Source of the DNA: [Eubacterium] cellulosolvens LD2006
GTDB lineage: Bacteria; Bacillota; Clostridia; Lachnospirales; Lachnospiraceae
Length of the DNA: 64,000 bases
Direction: 5' to 3'
NCBI RefSeq assembly: GCF_000621585.1
Contig: NZ_JHXY01000019.1
Coordinates: 1 to 64,000, forward strand
In this document: positions 44,202-53,825 of the stretch, piece by piece
Position numbering within the stretch: position 1 is the first letter of the stretch
Layout of the letters: each line of letters opens with the position of its first letter
Program-made: the position numbers and the translations under genes
The notes under the pieces: model-generated
Database searches by the model: none
Told to the model about the DNA's origin: nothing
What the model saw: only the letters and a program-made list of their open reading frames with translations

Positions 44202-45503
44202 TTACTCCAGGCAGCTCTTCTTCGGGATCAGCTTCTCCTTGCCGCCCATGTACGGACGAAGCGGTACCGGGATGGAGATGGTTCCGTCTGCGTTCAGGTT
44301 GTTCTCCAGGAACGCGATCAGCATACGCGGCGGAGCTACACAGGTGTTATTCAGTGTATTTGCCAGGTACTTCTCGCCGTCTTCTCCCTGTACGCGGATT
44401 TTCAGACGTCTTGCCTGCGCGTCGCCGAGGTTGGAACAGGAACCCACCTCGAAATATTTCTTCTGACGAGGAGACCATGCCTCTACGTCGCAGGATTTTA
44501 CCTTGAGATCCGCGAGATCACCGGAGCAGCACTCCAGTGTACGAACCGGAACATCCAGGGAACGGAAGAAATCTACGGTGTTCTGCCACAGTTTCTCATA
44601 CCACTCCATGCTCTCCTCCGGCTTGCAGACAACGATCATCTCCTGCTTCTCGAACTGATGGATACGGTATACACCTCTCTCCTCAATTCCGTGAGCACCT
44701 TTCTCTTTGCGGAAGCAAGGAGAATAGGATGTAAGTGTAATCGGCAGCTTCTGCTCCGGAATAATCTCATCGATAAAACGACCGATCATGGAGTGCTCGG
44801 ATGTACCGATCAGGTACAGATCCTCTCCCTCGATCTTGTACATCATAGAATCCATCTCATCGAAGCTCATAACGCCGTTTACAACCGCGCTTCGAATCAT
44901 GTAAGGCGGAATAACATAGGTAAATCCGCGATCAATCATGAAATCACGGCCGTAGGAAAGTACTGCGGAGTGAAGTCTTGCGATATCTCCGAGGAGATAG
45001 TAGAATCCGTTTCCGGCCACACGTCCGGCGGCGTCCATATCGATGCCGTCGAAGGACTCCATAATCTCTGTGTGATAAGGAACCTCGAAATCCGGGACAA
45101 CCGGCTCGCCGTATTTCTGGATCTCAACGTTCTCGGAATCATCTTTTCCGATCGGAACGGACGGATCGATGATGTTCGGGATGACCATCATTCTCTTTTT
45201 GATCTCTTCATCAACAACTCTTCCGCGTTCCTCCAGTGCAGGGATCTCTTTGCTGAGTTCAGCAACCTTTGCTTTTACCTCGTTTGCCTCATCCTTTTTT
45301 CCCTGACCCATGAGCTTACCGATTTCTTTGGAGATTCTATTTTTCTCTGCCTGAAGAGCTTCTTTCTTCTGCAGGATTTCTCTTCTCTCTTTGTCGAACT
45401 CGATCACTTCGTCAACCATCGGAAGTTTTCTGTCCTGGAATTTTTTCCTGATGTTCTCTTTAACCACATCAGGATTTTCTCTTAAAAATTTAATGTCTAT
45501 CAT
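44202..45503 (-). CDS. serS: Seryl-tRNA synthetase
   Basis: 433 residues, normal length. N-terminal tRNA-binding coiled coil (about 25-105, NRISKEIGKLMGQGKKDEA) and class II catalytic core with motif 2 TSYSPCFRKEKGAHG and motif 3 NNTCVAPPRMLIAFLENN. It attaches serine to tRNA-Ser. About 60 bases separate it from the DUF4446 gene, too short for a T-box, though a small hairpin lies there (45510-45540). Confidence 0.96.
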   Translation of the reverse strand: MIDIKFLRENPDVVKENIRKKFQDRKLPMVDEVIEFDKERREILQKKEALQAEKNRISKEIGKLMGQGKKDEANEVKAKVAELSKEIPALEERGRVVDEEIKKRMMVIPNIIDPSVPIGKDDSENVEIQKYGEPVVPDFEVPYHTEIMESFDGIDMDAAGRVAGNGFYYLLGDIARLHSAVLSYGRDFMIDRGFTYVIPPYMIRSAVVNGVMSFDEMDSMMYKIEGEDLYLIGTSEHSMIGRFIDEIIPEQKLPITLTSYSPCFRKEKGAHGIEERGVYRIHQFEKQEMIVVCKPEESMEWYEKLWQNTVDFFRSLDVPVRTLECCSGDLADLKVKSCDVEAWSPRQKKYFEVGSCSNLGDAQARRLKIRVQGEDGEKYLANTLNNTCVAPPRMLIAFLENNLNADGTISIPVPLRPYMGGKEKLIPKKSCLE

Positions 45504-45566
45504 TTGAGTATTTCCTCCCTATAACATCAACACCCTCTCACTCTCATGGGTGAATGTTGCCTCACT

Positions 45567-46154
45567 TTATTCTCTGCCGCGCAGTCTGTTTACTCTTCTT
45601 GCGGCAGCTTTGTCTGCTTTTTTGACAGTTTCTTTCACGTTTACATGCTCTATATTTTCATCGCCCACATGGGATGCCTGTCTCAGCGCGTCGATTTCCT
45701 CGTCGCTGAGCATAATGTAAGAGGCTCCCTTGACAATTTCTTTGAGATACAGATAACAATTGTCACGGCTGTGGATCGCGTTCAAAACAAATCCGGTATT
45801 GTCGTTATCCAGCATCGCGAGCGCAAAGCTCATTTTTCCGCCGACATCCTCGAAGGCGTCGTATTTTACAATACCGTATTTGGTTAACGTCTTGTTGTAA
45901 TTCCTTCTGAGTGCCTGTATGGTCTTTGTATTGACCGCTTGCTTTTCCTGAAATTCTTCCATTTCTTTCAGCTTTGACGCCAGAAGTTTCTCAATGGATT
46001 TTCCGTCTGTCCCCTTCATAAACAGGCGGTATTTACGGTTTAGTCTTTTCACATTCATCGCCAGACTAAAGACCATAATACACAAAACGACTACCAGTAT
46101 ACCCAGGATAATGATGATCATTCCGGCAGCCGTACTCCCAAATAAAGCCTTCAT
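45567..46154 (-). CDS. DUF4446 membrane-anchored protein
   Basis: 195 residues. One N-terminal membrane segment (about 10-33, MIIIILGILVVVLCIMVFSL) and then a helical, charged part (LNRKYRLFMKGTDGKSIEKLL) and a beta-rich domain with KYDAFEDVGGKMSFALAMLD, the hallmark of DUF4446. Proteins of this family lie beside parB in many Firmicutes. Function unknown; the position suggests a link to chromosome organisation. It is 17 bases downstream of parB. Confidence 0.88.
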   Translation of the reverse strand: MKALFGSTAAGMIIIILGILVVVLCIMVFSLAMNVKRLNRKYRLFMKGTDGKSIEKLLASKLKEMEEFQEKQAVNTKTIQALRRNYNKTLTKYGIVKYDAFEDVGGKMSFALAMLDNDNTGFVLNAIHSRDNCYLYLKEIVKGASYIMLSDEEIDALRQASHVGDENIEHVNVKETVKKADKAAARRVNRLRGRE

Positions 46155-46171
46155 CTGTTCCTCCGATTATC

Positions 46172-47245
46172 TTATCCGATAATATCCAGGATTCTCTCCA
46201 GATCCTCCTGTGAGTAATACTCGATTTCGATTTTCCCCTTTTCCCCGCGGGGCTGAATGGATACTTTCGTGCCCATGTGTTTCCCCATTCGCTCTTCAAG
46301 TTCTTTCAGAGCAAGTCTCAGCTGCTCGTCATCCTCCGGTTTTACCGTTTTTTTGCGCGGACGCAAAATCTGACGAACCATTTTCTCCGTCTCGCGAACG
46401 CTCAGTTTCTTTTGAATAACTCTATGTGCCGCACGGATCTGTTCTTCTTCATCTTCCAGTGCGAGCAGTGCTCTCGCGTGTCCCATCGTCAGTGATCCGT
46501 TCAAAAGCAAATGTCTGACCGGTCCGGCGAGCTTTAAAAGTCTGAGTGCGTTCGTGATTGTCGTTCTGCTCTTCCCGACTTTCTCGGCAACAGCTTCCTG
46601 TGTCAATTCAAATTCATCCATCAGCCGTTTATAGGCTTCCGCCTCTTCGATCGCATTCAGATCTTCTCTCTGGATATTTTCAATCAGAGAGATCTCCATG
46701 GCCTCCTGCTCGGAGAACGAACGGATGATGACCGGAACGTCCTTCAGGCCGGCCTCTTTTGCCGCCCTCCATCTTCTCTCACCGGCAACGATCTCGTAGT
46801 ATTTTCCGCTTTTCTGCACCAGCAGAGGTTGCAGAACGCCGTGCTGCCGAATCGAATCAGCCAGCTCCGCGATCGCTTCTTCCGAAAAATCTTTTCTCGG
46901 CTGATCTTTGTTCGGTATGATCTGTGATAATCTCAGGCTGATACTACTTTCTTTCGAAGAATCAATCTTTGCTTCACCACTCTCTGCTGTCTTTGCAGAG
47001 GTTTTCGATCCTCCGGCTGTCTTCTGGTTTTTTCCCGTTTTTGTGCCTTTATTGGATGCGTCCATCCTGCTTTTGCGCTTTTCGGTGTTTTTTTCCGTTC
47101 TGCTCTCTGCATTGCCTGACGCTGCAGCCCCCTCAATTTCTGTCATTCCCCGATCTTCAGAATTACCTTCGTTCTCTGACTTGATTTTCTGAGGTATCAG
47201 TGATCCAAGACCTCTGCCTTTATTTAAACCTCTTCTGGCTGCCAT
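46172..47245 (-). CDS. parB: Chromosome partitioning protein ParB (Spo0J)
   Basis: 357 residues. After a long low-complexity N-terminal part (about 1-100, Lys/Ser/Glu/Gly-rich), the ParB nuclease-like fold has the CTP-binding box EIVAGERRWRAAKEAGL and then LIENIQREDLNAIEEAEAY, the HTH with TQEAVAEKVGKSRTTITNALRLLKL, and the C-terminal dimerisation region. It binds the parS sites at 48122-48165 and spreads by CTP-driven sliding. It is translated just after parA (three-base gap). Confidence 0.95.
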   Translation of the reverse strand: MAARRGLNKGRGLGSLIPQKIKSENEGNSEDRGMTEIEGAAASGNAESRTEKNTEKRKSRMDASNKGTKTGKNQKTAGGSKTSAKTAESGEAKIDSSKESSISLRLSQIIPNKDQPRKDFSEEAIAELADSIRQHGVLQPLLVQKSGKYYEIVAGERRWRAAKEAGLKDVPVIIRSFSEQEAMEISLIENIQREDLNAIEEAEAYKRLMDEFELTQEAVAEKVGKSRTTITNALRLLKLAGPVRHLLLNGSLTMGHARALLALEDEEEQIRAAHRVIQKKLSVRETEKMVRQILRPRKKTVKPEDDEQLRLALKELEERMGKHMGTKVSIQPRGEKGKIEIEYYSQEDLERILDIIG

Positions 47246-47248
47246 CCT

Positions 47249-48034
47249 TTATTGTATCCCCTTTTTGATAATCTCTTTCGCCAGTTTCTTATACGCCTTG
47301 GAACCCTCCGATTTCTTCTCGTAAATATTAATCGGCAGGCCGTAGCTCGGTGCTTCCGCAAGGCGCACATTTCTTGGTATCACACTCTTAAAGATATGTG
47401 CCTCAAGGTTTTCCTTTACATCTTCCATCACCTGACTGGAAAGATTTGTTCTGGAATCAAACATCGTGAACACGACTCCTTCAATCCGAAGGGTATCGTT
47501 CAATCTCTCCTGCACAAGCTGAATGGTATACAACAGCTGCGCGAGTCCCTCCAATGCGTAATATTCGCACTGAATCGGAATCAAAACGCTGTCTGCTGTT
47601 GTCATTGCATTTACTGTGAGCAGGTTCAGTGACGGCGGACAATCAATAATGATATAGTCGAAACGGTCACGGTATTCCGCTATTTTGTCGCGCAGTAAAT
47701 ATTCTTTGTTCTCTACATCCACAAGTTCGACCTCAGCTCCCGCGAGATCCACGTGCGACGGAATGAGGTAGAGTTTCCTGATTGCTTCTGCCTTTTTATA
47801 CTTCAGATGCACCATACAATCTTCGATACCACACTCTCCGATGAAGAGTTCATATACCGTATTATCCAGTTGTACTTTATCGATTCCCAGCCCACTCGTC
47901 GTGTTTCCCTGGGGATCCATATCAATCACAAGTACTTTCTTCCCCTGTTCAGCTAAACAGGAGGACAGATTTATGGCTGTTGTTGATTTACCAACGCCAC
48001 CTTTCTGATTCGCAACTGCAATTATTCTACTCAA
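47249..48034 (-). CDS. parA: Chromosome partitioning ATPase ParA (Soj)
   Basis: 261 residues from TTG 48034 (MSRIIAVANQKGGVGKST), chosen because AGGGAG lies six bases upstream; the ATG at 48064 has no such site. Deviant Walker A KGGVGKST, Walker A' IIDCPPSLNLLT and IDMDPQGNTT identify the ParA/MinD family. It moves ParB-parS complexes. Two parS sites lie 90-130 bases upstream. Confidence 0.95.
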   Translation of the reverse strand: MSRIIAVANQKGGVGKSTTAINLSSCLAEQGKKVLVIDMDPQGNTTSGLGIDKVQLDNTVYELFIGECGIEDCMVHLKYKKAEAIRKLYLIPSHVDLAGAEVELVDVENKEYLLRDKIAEYRDRFDYIIIDCPPSLNLLTVNAMTTADSVLIPIQCEYYALEGLAQLLYTIQLVQERLNDTLRIEGVVFTMFDSRTNLSSQVMEDVKENLEAHIFKSVIPRNVRLAEAPSYGLPINIYEKKSEGSKAYKKLAKEIIKKGIQ

Positions 48035-48121
48035 TTTTCTCTCCCTTACACCGCTTTTGCGCATGCGAGTTGATTATATCATTTTTTAATCAAGAATTAA
48101 ATATAATCGTTTTAAAAAAAA

Positions 48122-48165
48122 TGTTCCACGTGAAACATTTTCCAAAATATGTTTCACGTGGAACA
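48122..48165. promoter_or_regulatory. parS: Mirrored pair of parS sites
   Basis: TGTTCCACGTGAAACA (48122-48137) and TGTTTCACGTGGAACA (48150-48165) are each a match to the parS consensus and are exact reverse complements of one another, 12 bases apart. They lie between rsmG and parA. Confidence 0.95.
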
Positions 48166-48179
48166 TCTACGTTCAATCA

Positions 48180-48914
48180 TCAAAGAGGAGTTTTTGACGG
48201 CGTGCCGGCTTTTCGCGGATATGCCTTCGGCGTTTCTCCACTCTTTCTTATAATCAGGATGTTTCTCTCCATGTCCTCATTGTCGAGGGAATTTCCGAGA
48301 GTAAACTTGTCCATCTTTTCCAGTGTACACTTCAAAACCTTCAGGGCGTTGCCGGCATTCTCCAGCTCCGTCTCCGCCTTGTTCGATTTGTATGCGGCAA
48401 ATATGCCGTTGTTTGCAGCGAAGGGTGTACAATATTCAACCAGCGTCGAGAGATTGGCAACTGCTCTGGAAACCACCAGATCATACTGTCCCCGGAACTT
48501 CTTATTGTGTCCGGCTTCTTCCGCCCTGCTGTGGAAAGCCTCCACGTTTTTCAGACCAAGTCTCTGTATTACTTCATTCAGGAATTTCACCCGTTTCATC
48601 AGTGAATCAACAAGAGTGACCTTTACCTTCGGAAAGGCGATCGCAAGTGGAAGTCCGGGAAAACCGGCTCCTGTACCGACATCAATCAGATTATGTATTT
48701 TTGTGAAATCCACATCCCTGGCCAATGTCAGGCTGTCCACAAAATGCTTGGAAATCACTTCGTCGTATTCCGTAATCGCAGTCAGGTTCATCACCTTGTT
48801 CCACTCTACAAGCAGTTCGTAATACCGGATAAACTGTTCTTTCTGCGTATCCGTGAGTTCCAGTCCCAGTTTGCCGGTTTCTTCCTCAAATATTGAAAGA
48901 TCGTAATCCTGCAT
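48180..48914 (-). CDS. rsmG: 16S rRNA (guanine-527-N7)-methyltransferase
   Basis: 244 residues from ATG 48914, preceded by GAGG six bases away; the longer frame overlaps the glycosyltransferase end. The RsmG pattern is clear: NLTAITEYDEVISKHFVDSL, SAM loop DVGTGAGFPGLPLAIAFP, and VSRAVANLSTLVEY. It methylates G527 in the 530 loop of 16S rRNA. It is the last gene before the parS pair in the mnmG-side operon. Confidence 0.93.
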   Translation of the reverse strand: MQDYDLSIFEEETGKLGLELTDTQKEQFIRYYELLVEWNKVMNLTAITEYDEVISKHFVDSLTLARDVDFTKIHNLIDVGTGAGFPGLPLAIAFPKVKVTLVDSLMKRVKFLNEVIQRLGLKNVEAFHSRAEEAGHNKKFRGQYDLVVSRAVANLSTLVEYCTPFAANNGIFAAYKSNKAETELENAGNALKVLKCTLEKMDKFTLGNSLDNEDMERNILIIRKSGETPKAYPRKAGTPSKTPL

Positions 48915-48921
48915 TTCAACC

Positions 48922-50085
48922 TCACTTTTTATCATGCTTCTGATCAAGTCTTTTCTGGTAGACTTCAAGAAACTTCTCCGCGAGAGCATCCCAGGTATAT
49001 TCTTCCTCGATTCTCCGGCTGGCTCTTGCAGTCATCTCTTTTCGAAGTTCATCGTCGCCAAGTAATTCAAGAATACGGCTGCTCCACTCTCCGACATCCA
49101 GCTGTTCAATCACAACGCCCGTCTTTCCGTCGTCGATCACTGTGCTCGAGCCTCCGTTAAATGTCGTAACGACAGGCACTCCGAAATACATCGCCTCCAG
49201 AAGAACCATTCCGAAGATCTCGTATCTTGTCGGCAACAGGAAGAGATCCGAAACTCTGTACAGCTGATTTACATACTTCTGTTCCAGCGAATCCTTGTAG
49301 ATAATCCGATCGGTTATCCCCAGAAGAGCAGCTTCTTTCCGACACTTATCAACATAATCCCGATCTCCTTTGCCAACAATCACGAATTTAACATCCGGAT
49401 CTTTCCTGCAGACTTCAGCAAATACGCGCAGGAGAAAAAGGATATTTCTCCGCTCCTCGAGTCTTCCCATATAGAGAAGATAGCGTCCCTGCTTCCTGCT
49501 GATCAGTTCTTCAATAAACTCATTCTTTTCTCCGGAAGCTGCTGCGCGGAGATTATCCAGATCAAGCCCCACTCCGAGGGTCGTGACATTCGAAATCCCC
49601 TTTTCCTTTACGTACTCCGTCGCAAGTCTGCTCTTTGTACCGACGATCATTTTCTCCGGTCTCTGCCACTTCAACAAAGTCCTGTCAAAGACGGCCGCCC
49701 GGATATTGTCCTTCTTATTATATTTGGAATAATAGGGGCCCTGATAGTTGACGGTTTTCTCCCGGCATTTCCGATTCAGCCACGCGGATGTTATTCCAAC
49801 ATATCCTCCGACCTGAACAATATCGTAATCCTTCACATATTTTTTCAACGTCGGATAATAGCCCTCCCGCAGGAATGAAAACCCCCGGATCCACAGGATC
49901 CGAATCTGATGTTTTTCGTCGTCGAACCGGATGGTTTCAAAGTGATCCTTTTCATTTCCTCCGTAGTACATGACATCGCAGGAATGCCCGCGTCTCACCA
50001 GCGCTTTCGCAAGTCCGACTTCCTGTAAGTTGTATGTTTTCAGATTCATCTTGTTCGCAGATGGTCTGACGATCAATACTCTCAA
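48922..50085 (-). CDS. Family 4 glycosyltransferase
   Basis: 387 residues with a GT-B fold. N-terminal KTYNLQEVGLAKALVRRGH and C-terminal nucleotide-sugar motif LLPTRYEIFGMVLLEAMYFGVPVV (the E-x7-E pattern) match GT4 enzymes. It may glycosylate a surface polymer or lipid. Its insertion between mnmG and rsmG is unusual, since these are normally adjacent. Ten bases separate it from mnmG and its end is eight bases from rsmG. Confidence 0.88.
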   Translation of the reverse strand: MRVLIVRPSANKMNLKTYNLQEVGLAKALVRRGHSCDVMYYGGNEKDHFETIRFDDEKHQIRILWIRGFSFLREGYYPTLKKYVKDYDIVQVGGYVGITSAWLNRKCREKTVNYQGPYYSKYNKKDNIRAAVFDRTLLKWQRPEKMIVGTKSRLATEYVKEKGISNVTTLGVGLDLDNLRAAASGEKNEFIEELISRKQGRYLLYMGRLEERRNILFLLRVFAEVCRKDPDVKFVIVGKGDRDYVDKCRKEAALLGITDRIIYKDSLEQKYVNQLYRVSDLFLLPTRYEIFGMVLLEAMYFGVPVVTTFNGGSSTVIDDGKTGVVIEQLDVGEWSSRILELLGDDELRKEMTARASRRIEEEYTWDALAEKFLEVYQKRLDQKHDKK

Positions 50086-50094
50086 AAATTCACC

Positions 50095-51990
50095 TCAAAT
50101 CGATGTTTCCTGTTTCCTGCCGATACTCTCCAGATAAACCATGAGCACGGAAATATCCGAAGGTGAAACTCCGGATATTCTAGAGGCCTGTCCGATATTC
50201 ATAGGACGGTACTGCTCAAGTTTCTGTCTGGCCTCAATCCGGAGACTCGGAACATCGTCATAATTAATCGAAGCCGGAATTTTTCTGGCTTCTTTTTTCT
50301 TAAACGCCTCCACCTGTTTCAACTGTCTCCTGATATAACCTTCATATTTAATATGAATACTCACCTGTTCCGCTGTCGCTGCCGGAAGGTGCGGTCTTGC
50401 CTCATCGATTTCCGCGAGCATCTCATAATTGAGCTCCGGTCTGCGGATCAGTTCCGCCAGGGAACTGCCGCTTTTCAGCTCTGTAGAGTTGTGATTCACA
50501 AGGAATTTCTGAACCTTCTCCGTCTGTCCGACGTAGGTATTCTCTACCCTCTCAATTTCCTCTTTGATCTGTCTCTCTTTGAGGAGAGTTTTCTCATATT
50601 CCTCATCACTCACCAGACCTGCGCGATGTCCGTACTTTCGGAGACGAAGATCCGCGTTATCCTGACGGAGAAGCAGACGGTATTCGGCACGACTCGTCAT
50701 CATCCGATACGGCTCAAAGGTCTGTTTGGTCACCAGATCGTCGATCAGTACACCGATATAAGCTTCTGAACGATCCAGAATAACCGGTTCTTCACCTTTT
50801 ACTTCGAGAGCGGCGTTCAGACCGGCAATGATTCCCTGGGCAGCCGCCTCTTCGTATCCGGAACTTCCGTTAAACTGACCACCCGAGAATAAACCTTTGA
50901 TCTTCTTAAACTCAAGAGAAGCATTCAGCTGAATCGGATTGATACAGTCATACTCAATCGCATAGGCGTTTCTCACGATTTTCGCGTTTTCCAGTCCCGG
51001 AACACTCCGGTACATCGCGTCCTGAACATCCTCGGGCATAGAACTCGACATTCCGTCGATGTACATCTCGTTCGTATATCTGCCCTCCGGCTCAATAAAC
51101 ACCTGATGGCTGTCTTTATCCGCGAATTTCACCACTTTATCTTCGATGGAAGGACAATATCTTGGTCCTGTCGCGTGGATTTTTCCCGAATACAGAGGCG
51201 AACGGTCGATATTGCTGCGGATGATTTCATGGGTCTTTTCATTTGTATGTGTCAGCCAGCAGGAAACCTGCTCGATCTGTACATCTGCCGGATCCGTAGA
51301 AAAAGAGAAAGGAATCACCGGGTCATCGCCCTTCTGCTCTTCCATCTTTGAAAAATCGATGGTTCGCTTGTCAATTCTCGCCGGCGTTCCTGTCTTAAAG
51401 CGGAAGATTTCAATCCCTTTTTCTCTCAGCGAATCCGTGAGATGTGTGGCCGCCTGCAGACCGTTCGGTCCGGTCGGATTCACCGTATCTCCGTAGAGGC
51501 ATCTCGCGTTCAGATACACGCCTGTACAGAGAACAACTGCCTTGCTGTGATAGATTGCGCCGGAAAATGTCTTTACTCCCCTGCAGATGCCATCTTCCAC
51601 AATGATTTCCGATACTTCCGCCTGTTTGATGGTCAGATTCTCCTGATTTTCCATCACATCACGCATCCGCTGACTGTACTCTCTCTTGTCCGCCTGCGCG
51701 CGAAGGGAATGTACGGCAGGTCCCTTTGAGCGGTTCAGCATTTTGGACTGAATGAAGGTGCGGTCAATATTCTTTCCCATCTCACCGCCTAAAGCGTCAA
51801 TTTCCCTTACCAGATGTCCTTTGGACGTACCTCCTACATTCGGATTACAGGGCATCATCGCTATGCTGTCCACACTTACGGTAAAAACGATTGTACTCAA
51901 TCCCAGTCTTGCGCTTGCAAGAGCCGCCTCACATCCTGCATGTCCGGCTCCAACTACAACCACGTCATATGTCTTCTCTATTACAGGCAT
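50095..51990 (-). CDS. mnmG: tRNA uridine-5-carboxymethylaminomethyl modification enzyme MnmG
   Basis: 631 residues from ATG 51990 with AAGAGGAAG upstream; the longer frame to 52023 lacks support. FAD site [21 protein letters not shown], the [23 protein letters not shown] block and [13 protein letters not shown] identify GidA/MnmG. With MnmE it installs carboxymethylaminomethyl groups on wobble uridine of several tRNAs. mnmE lies about 230 bases upstream in the same direction. Confidence 0.96.
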   Translation of the reverse strand: MPVIEKTYDVVVVGAGHAGCEAALASARLGLSTIVFTVSVDSIAMMPCNPNVGGTSKGHLVREIDALGGEMGKNIDRTFIQSKMLNRSKGPAVHSLRAQADKREYSQRMRDVMENQENLTIKQAEVSEIIVEDGICRGVKTFSGAIYHSKAVVLCTGVYLNARCLYGDTVNPTGPNGLQAATHLTDSLREKGIEIFRFKTGTPARIDKRTIDFSKMEEQKGDDPVIPFSFSTDPADVQIEQVSCWLTHTNEKTHEIIRSNIDRSPLYSGKIHATGPRYCPSIEDKVVKFADKDSHQVFIEPEGRYTNEMYIDGMSSSMPEDVQDAMYRSVPGLENAKIVRNAYAIEYDCINPIQLNASLEFKKIKGLFSGGQFNGSSGYEEAAAQGIIAGLNAALEVKGEEPVILDRSEAYIGVLIDDLVTKQTFEPYRMMTSRAEYRLLLRQDNADLRLRKYGHRAGLVSDEEYEKTLLKERQIKEEIERVENTYVGQTEKVQKFLVNHNSTELKSGSSLAELIRRPELNYEMLAEIDEARPHLPAATAEQVSIHIKYEGYIRRQLKQVEAFKKKEARKIPASINYDDVPSLRIEARQKLEQYRPMNIGQASRISGVSPSDISVLMVYLESIGRKQETSI

Positions 51991-52219
51991 TTTCTTCCTC
52001 TTTTTCCAGCTGCCGGGCTGCACGTTGCCTCTGTTTCATTGAAAACAGTTTCTATGCGGCGGCCCTGTGTATATATCATTAAAGCATTATGTAAACTTAT
52101 AGCATTTCTATAGGTATATCTATCAATCTTGCTTTTGGGATAAAATCTTATATAATTATACTCTCGTTTAAATACTATTATTTCAGAATACTATCCGCCA
52201 GCTTTTTCTAATATAGATT

Positions 52220-53608
52220 TTATTTTCCCATACAGAAACTGGAGAAAATCTCATTCACAAGATCTTCCGACGTCGTATCTCCGGTGATTTTTCCGAGAGC
52301 GTCGCACGCCCCCATCAGATCGATCGACCAGAAGTCCTCCGGCATCCCGTCATCCATGCTCTGAAGCACAAGCCCCAGCGAACGGATTGCTTCTTCGATA
52401 CAGGTTTTATGCCGAACGTTTGTGATATAGACCTCATCATTGAAAGAAATGCCTCCGTGAAAGAACATTTTTTCAATTTCCTCCTCCAGTTCATCGAGGC
52501 CCAGACTCTGCTTGGCCGACATGGAGATCACCGGCGCCTGTGTTTTTTCTTCCAGTTGCTCATTCGTAATGACGGTGGAGAGATCATTCTTGTTCAGAAT
52601 AACTACCGATTTTCTGTCGTGAATCAGATCCATGATCTCATGATCATTTTCATCCAGAGCGACAGATCCGTCCACAACATAGAGAACCAGATCCGCGTCC
52701 TTTACCTGTTCCTTTGCCTTCTCCACGCCAATCTGTTCGATGACGTCCGAGGCGTCTCGAATCCCTGCCGTGTCGAGCAGCCGAAGGGTAATTCCTTTCA
52801 CATTAATCTGCTCCTCGAGGATATCTCTCGTCGTTCCGGCAATATCTGTGACGATTGCCTTTTCCTCACCGATCAGCAGATTCAGCAGAGAGGATTTTCC
52901 GGCATTCGGTTTTCCGACAATGACGGTCTTAATGCCTTCCGTCATGAATCTGCCGGAATCCGCGGATTCCAGAAGCCGCAACAGAGCACTTTTCTGCTCT
53001 GTGATCACTTCATGCATTTCCTCCACATAGCCATCCAGACTCATATGTTCCGGATCATCCAGAGCAGCTTCAATGTGCGCGGTTTCGTGCAGGAGTTTCT
53101 GTCGTACAACTGAGATTTTCTCAGATACAGAACCCTTGAGCTGGTGCTGGGCGCTCCGTAGCGCATGATCATTCTTTGCGGAAATGATGTCCATGACTGC
53201 CTCTGCCTGTGTCAGATCAATTCTTCCGTTCAGAAAAGCTCTGCGTGAAAACTCGCCCGGTTCCGCAGGTCTCGCTCCCGCGTGAATGATCGCCTCGAGA
53301 ACTCTTTTCGTGGCTAATACGCCTCCGTGGCAGTCAAATTCAACCGTATCCTCTCCTGTGTAGGAATGCGGAGCTCTCATGAGCATTGCGAGCGTCTCAT
53401 CGATCACTTCACCCTTCTCGCAGACATTTCCGTAGTGGATGGTATATCCCTTCTGATCGGAAAGTCTTTTTCCCTTCGGATTCGAATACACGCGATCCGC
53501 TATTTCTATCGCATCCGGACCGCTCACGCGGACAATTCCGATCCCGGACGGAGCCATTGCCGTTGATATGGCAACAATCGTATCACTGTAGATCTCTGAC
53601 ATATGCAT
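52220..53608 (-). CDS. mnmE: tRNA modification GTPase MnmE
   Basis: 462 residues. The start ATG 53608 or 53602 follows GGAAG; the frame to 53680 is unsupported. Folate-binding N-domain (DTIVAISTAMAPSGIGIVRVSG), a helical part, a G domain with GKPNAGKSSLLN, DIAGTTRD, DTAGIRD and LNKNDL, and the C-terminal CxGK motif (FCMGK). It is the partner of MnmG. Terminator 53709-53772 lies between it and jag. Confidence 0.95.
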   Translation of the reverse strand: MHMSEIYSDTIVAISTAMAPSGIGIVRVSGPDAIEIADRVYSNPKGKRLSDQKGYTIHYGNVCEKGEVIDETLAMLMRAPHSYTGEDTVEFDCHGGVLATKRVLEAIIHAGARPAEPGEFSRRAFLNGRIDLTQAEAVMDIISAKNDHALRSAQHQLKGSVSEKISVVRQKLLHETAHIEAALDDPEHMSLDGYVEEMHEVITEQKSALLRLLESADSGRFMTEGIKTVIVGKPNAGKSSLLNLLIGEEKAIVTDIAGTTRDILEEQINVKGITLRLLDTAGIRDASDVIEQIGVEKAKEQVKDADLVLYVVDGSVALDENDHEIMDLIHDRKSVVILNKNDLSTVITNEQLEEKTQAPVISMSAKQSLGLDELEEEIEKMFFHGGISFNDEVYITNVRHKTCIEEAIRSLGLVLQSMDDGMPEDFWSIDLMGACDALGKITGDTTSEDLVNEIFSSFCMGK

Positions 53609-53708
53609 CACCACTTCCTGGATAAAAAACGATAAATAAAAATAACCGCTCAAAAAATGAGCGCGAAACTTCATTATCATTTATATCACAAATTGACGGT
53701 AAACACAA

Positions 53709-53772
53709 AAAAAACTGCCTGCCGGACACCCGCGAACGCTCTCACGCTACGGTGTCCGTCAGACAGCTTATT
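53709..53772 (-). terminator. Terminator after jag
   Basis: On the minus strand ctgtctgacggacaccg pairs with gggtgtccggcaggcag, then a run of eight T. Long stem with an 18-base loop. Confidence 0.88.
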
Positions 53773-53825
53773 TTCACATTTCAGGAATGCTTTTTTTCAT
53801 CCGCATTCCCTTCCATTTGTTTTGA

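Noticed and set aside
45504-45566. T-box leader upstream of serS
   Set aside because: Only about 60 bases separate the genes and no T-box sequence or terminator is seen; just a small hairpin.
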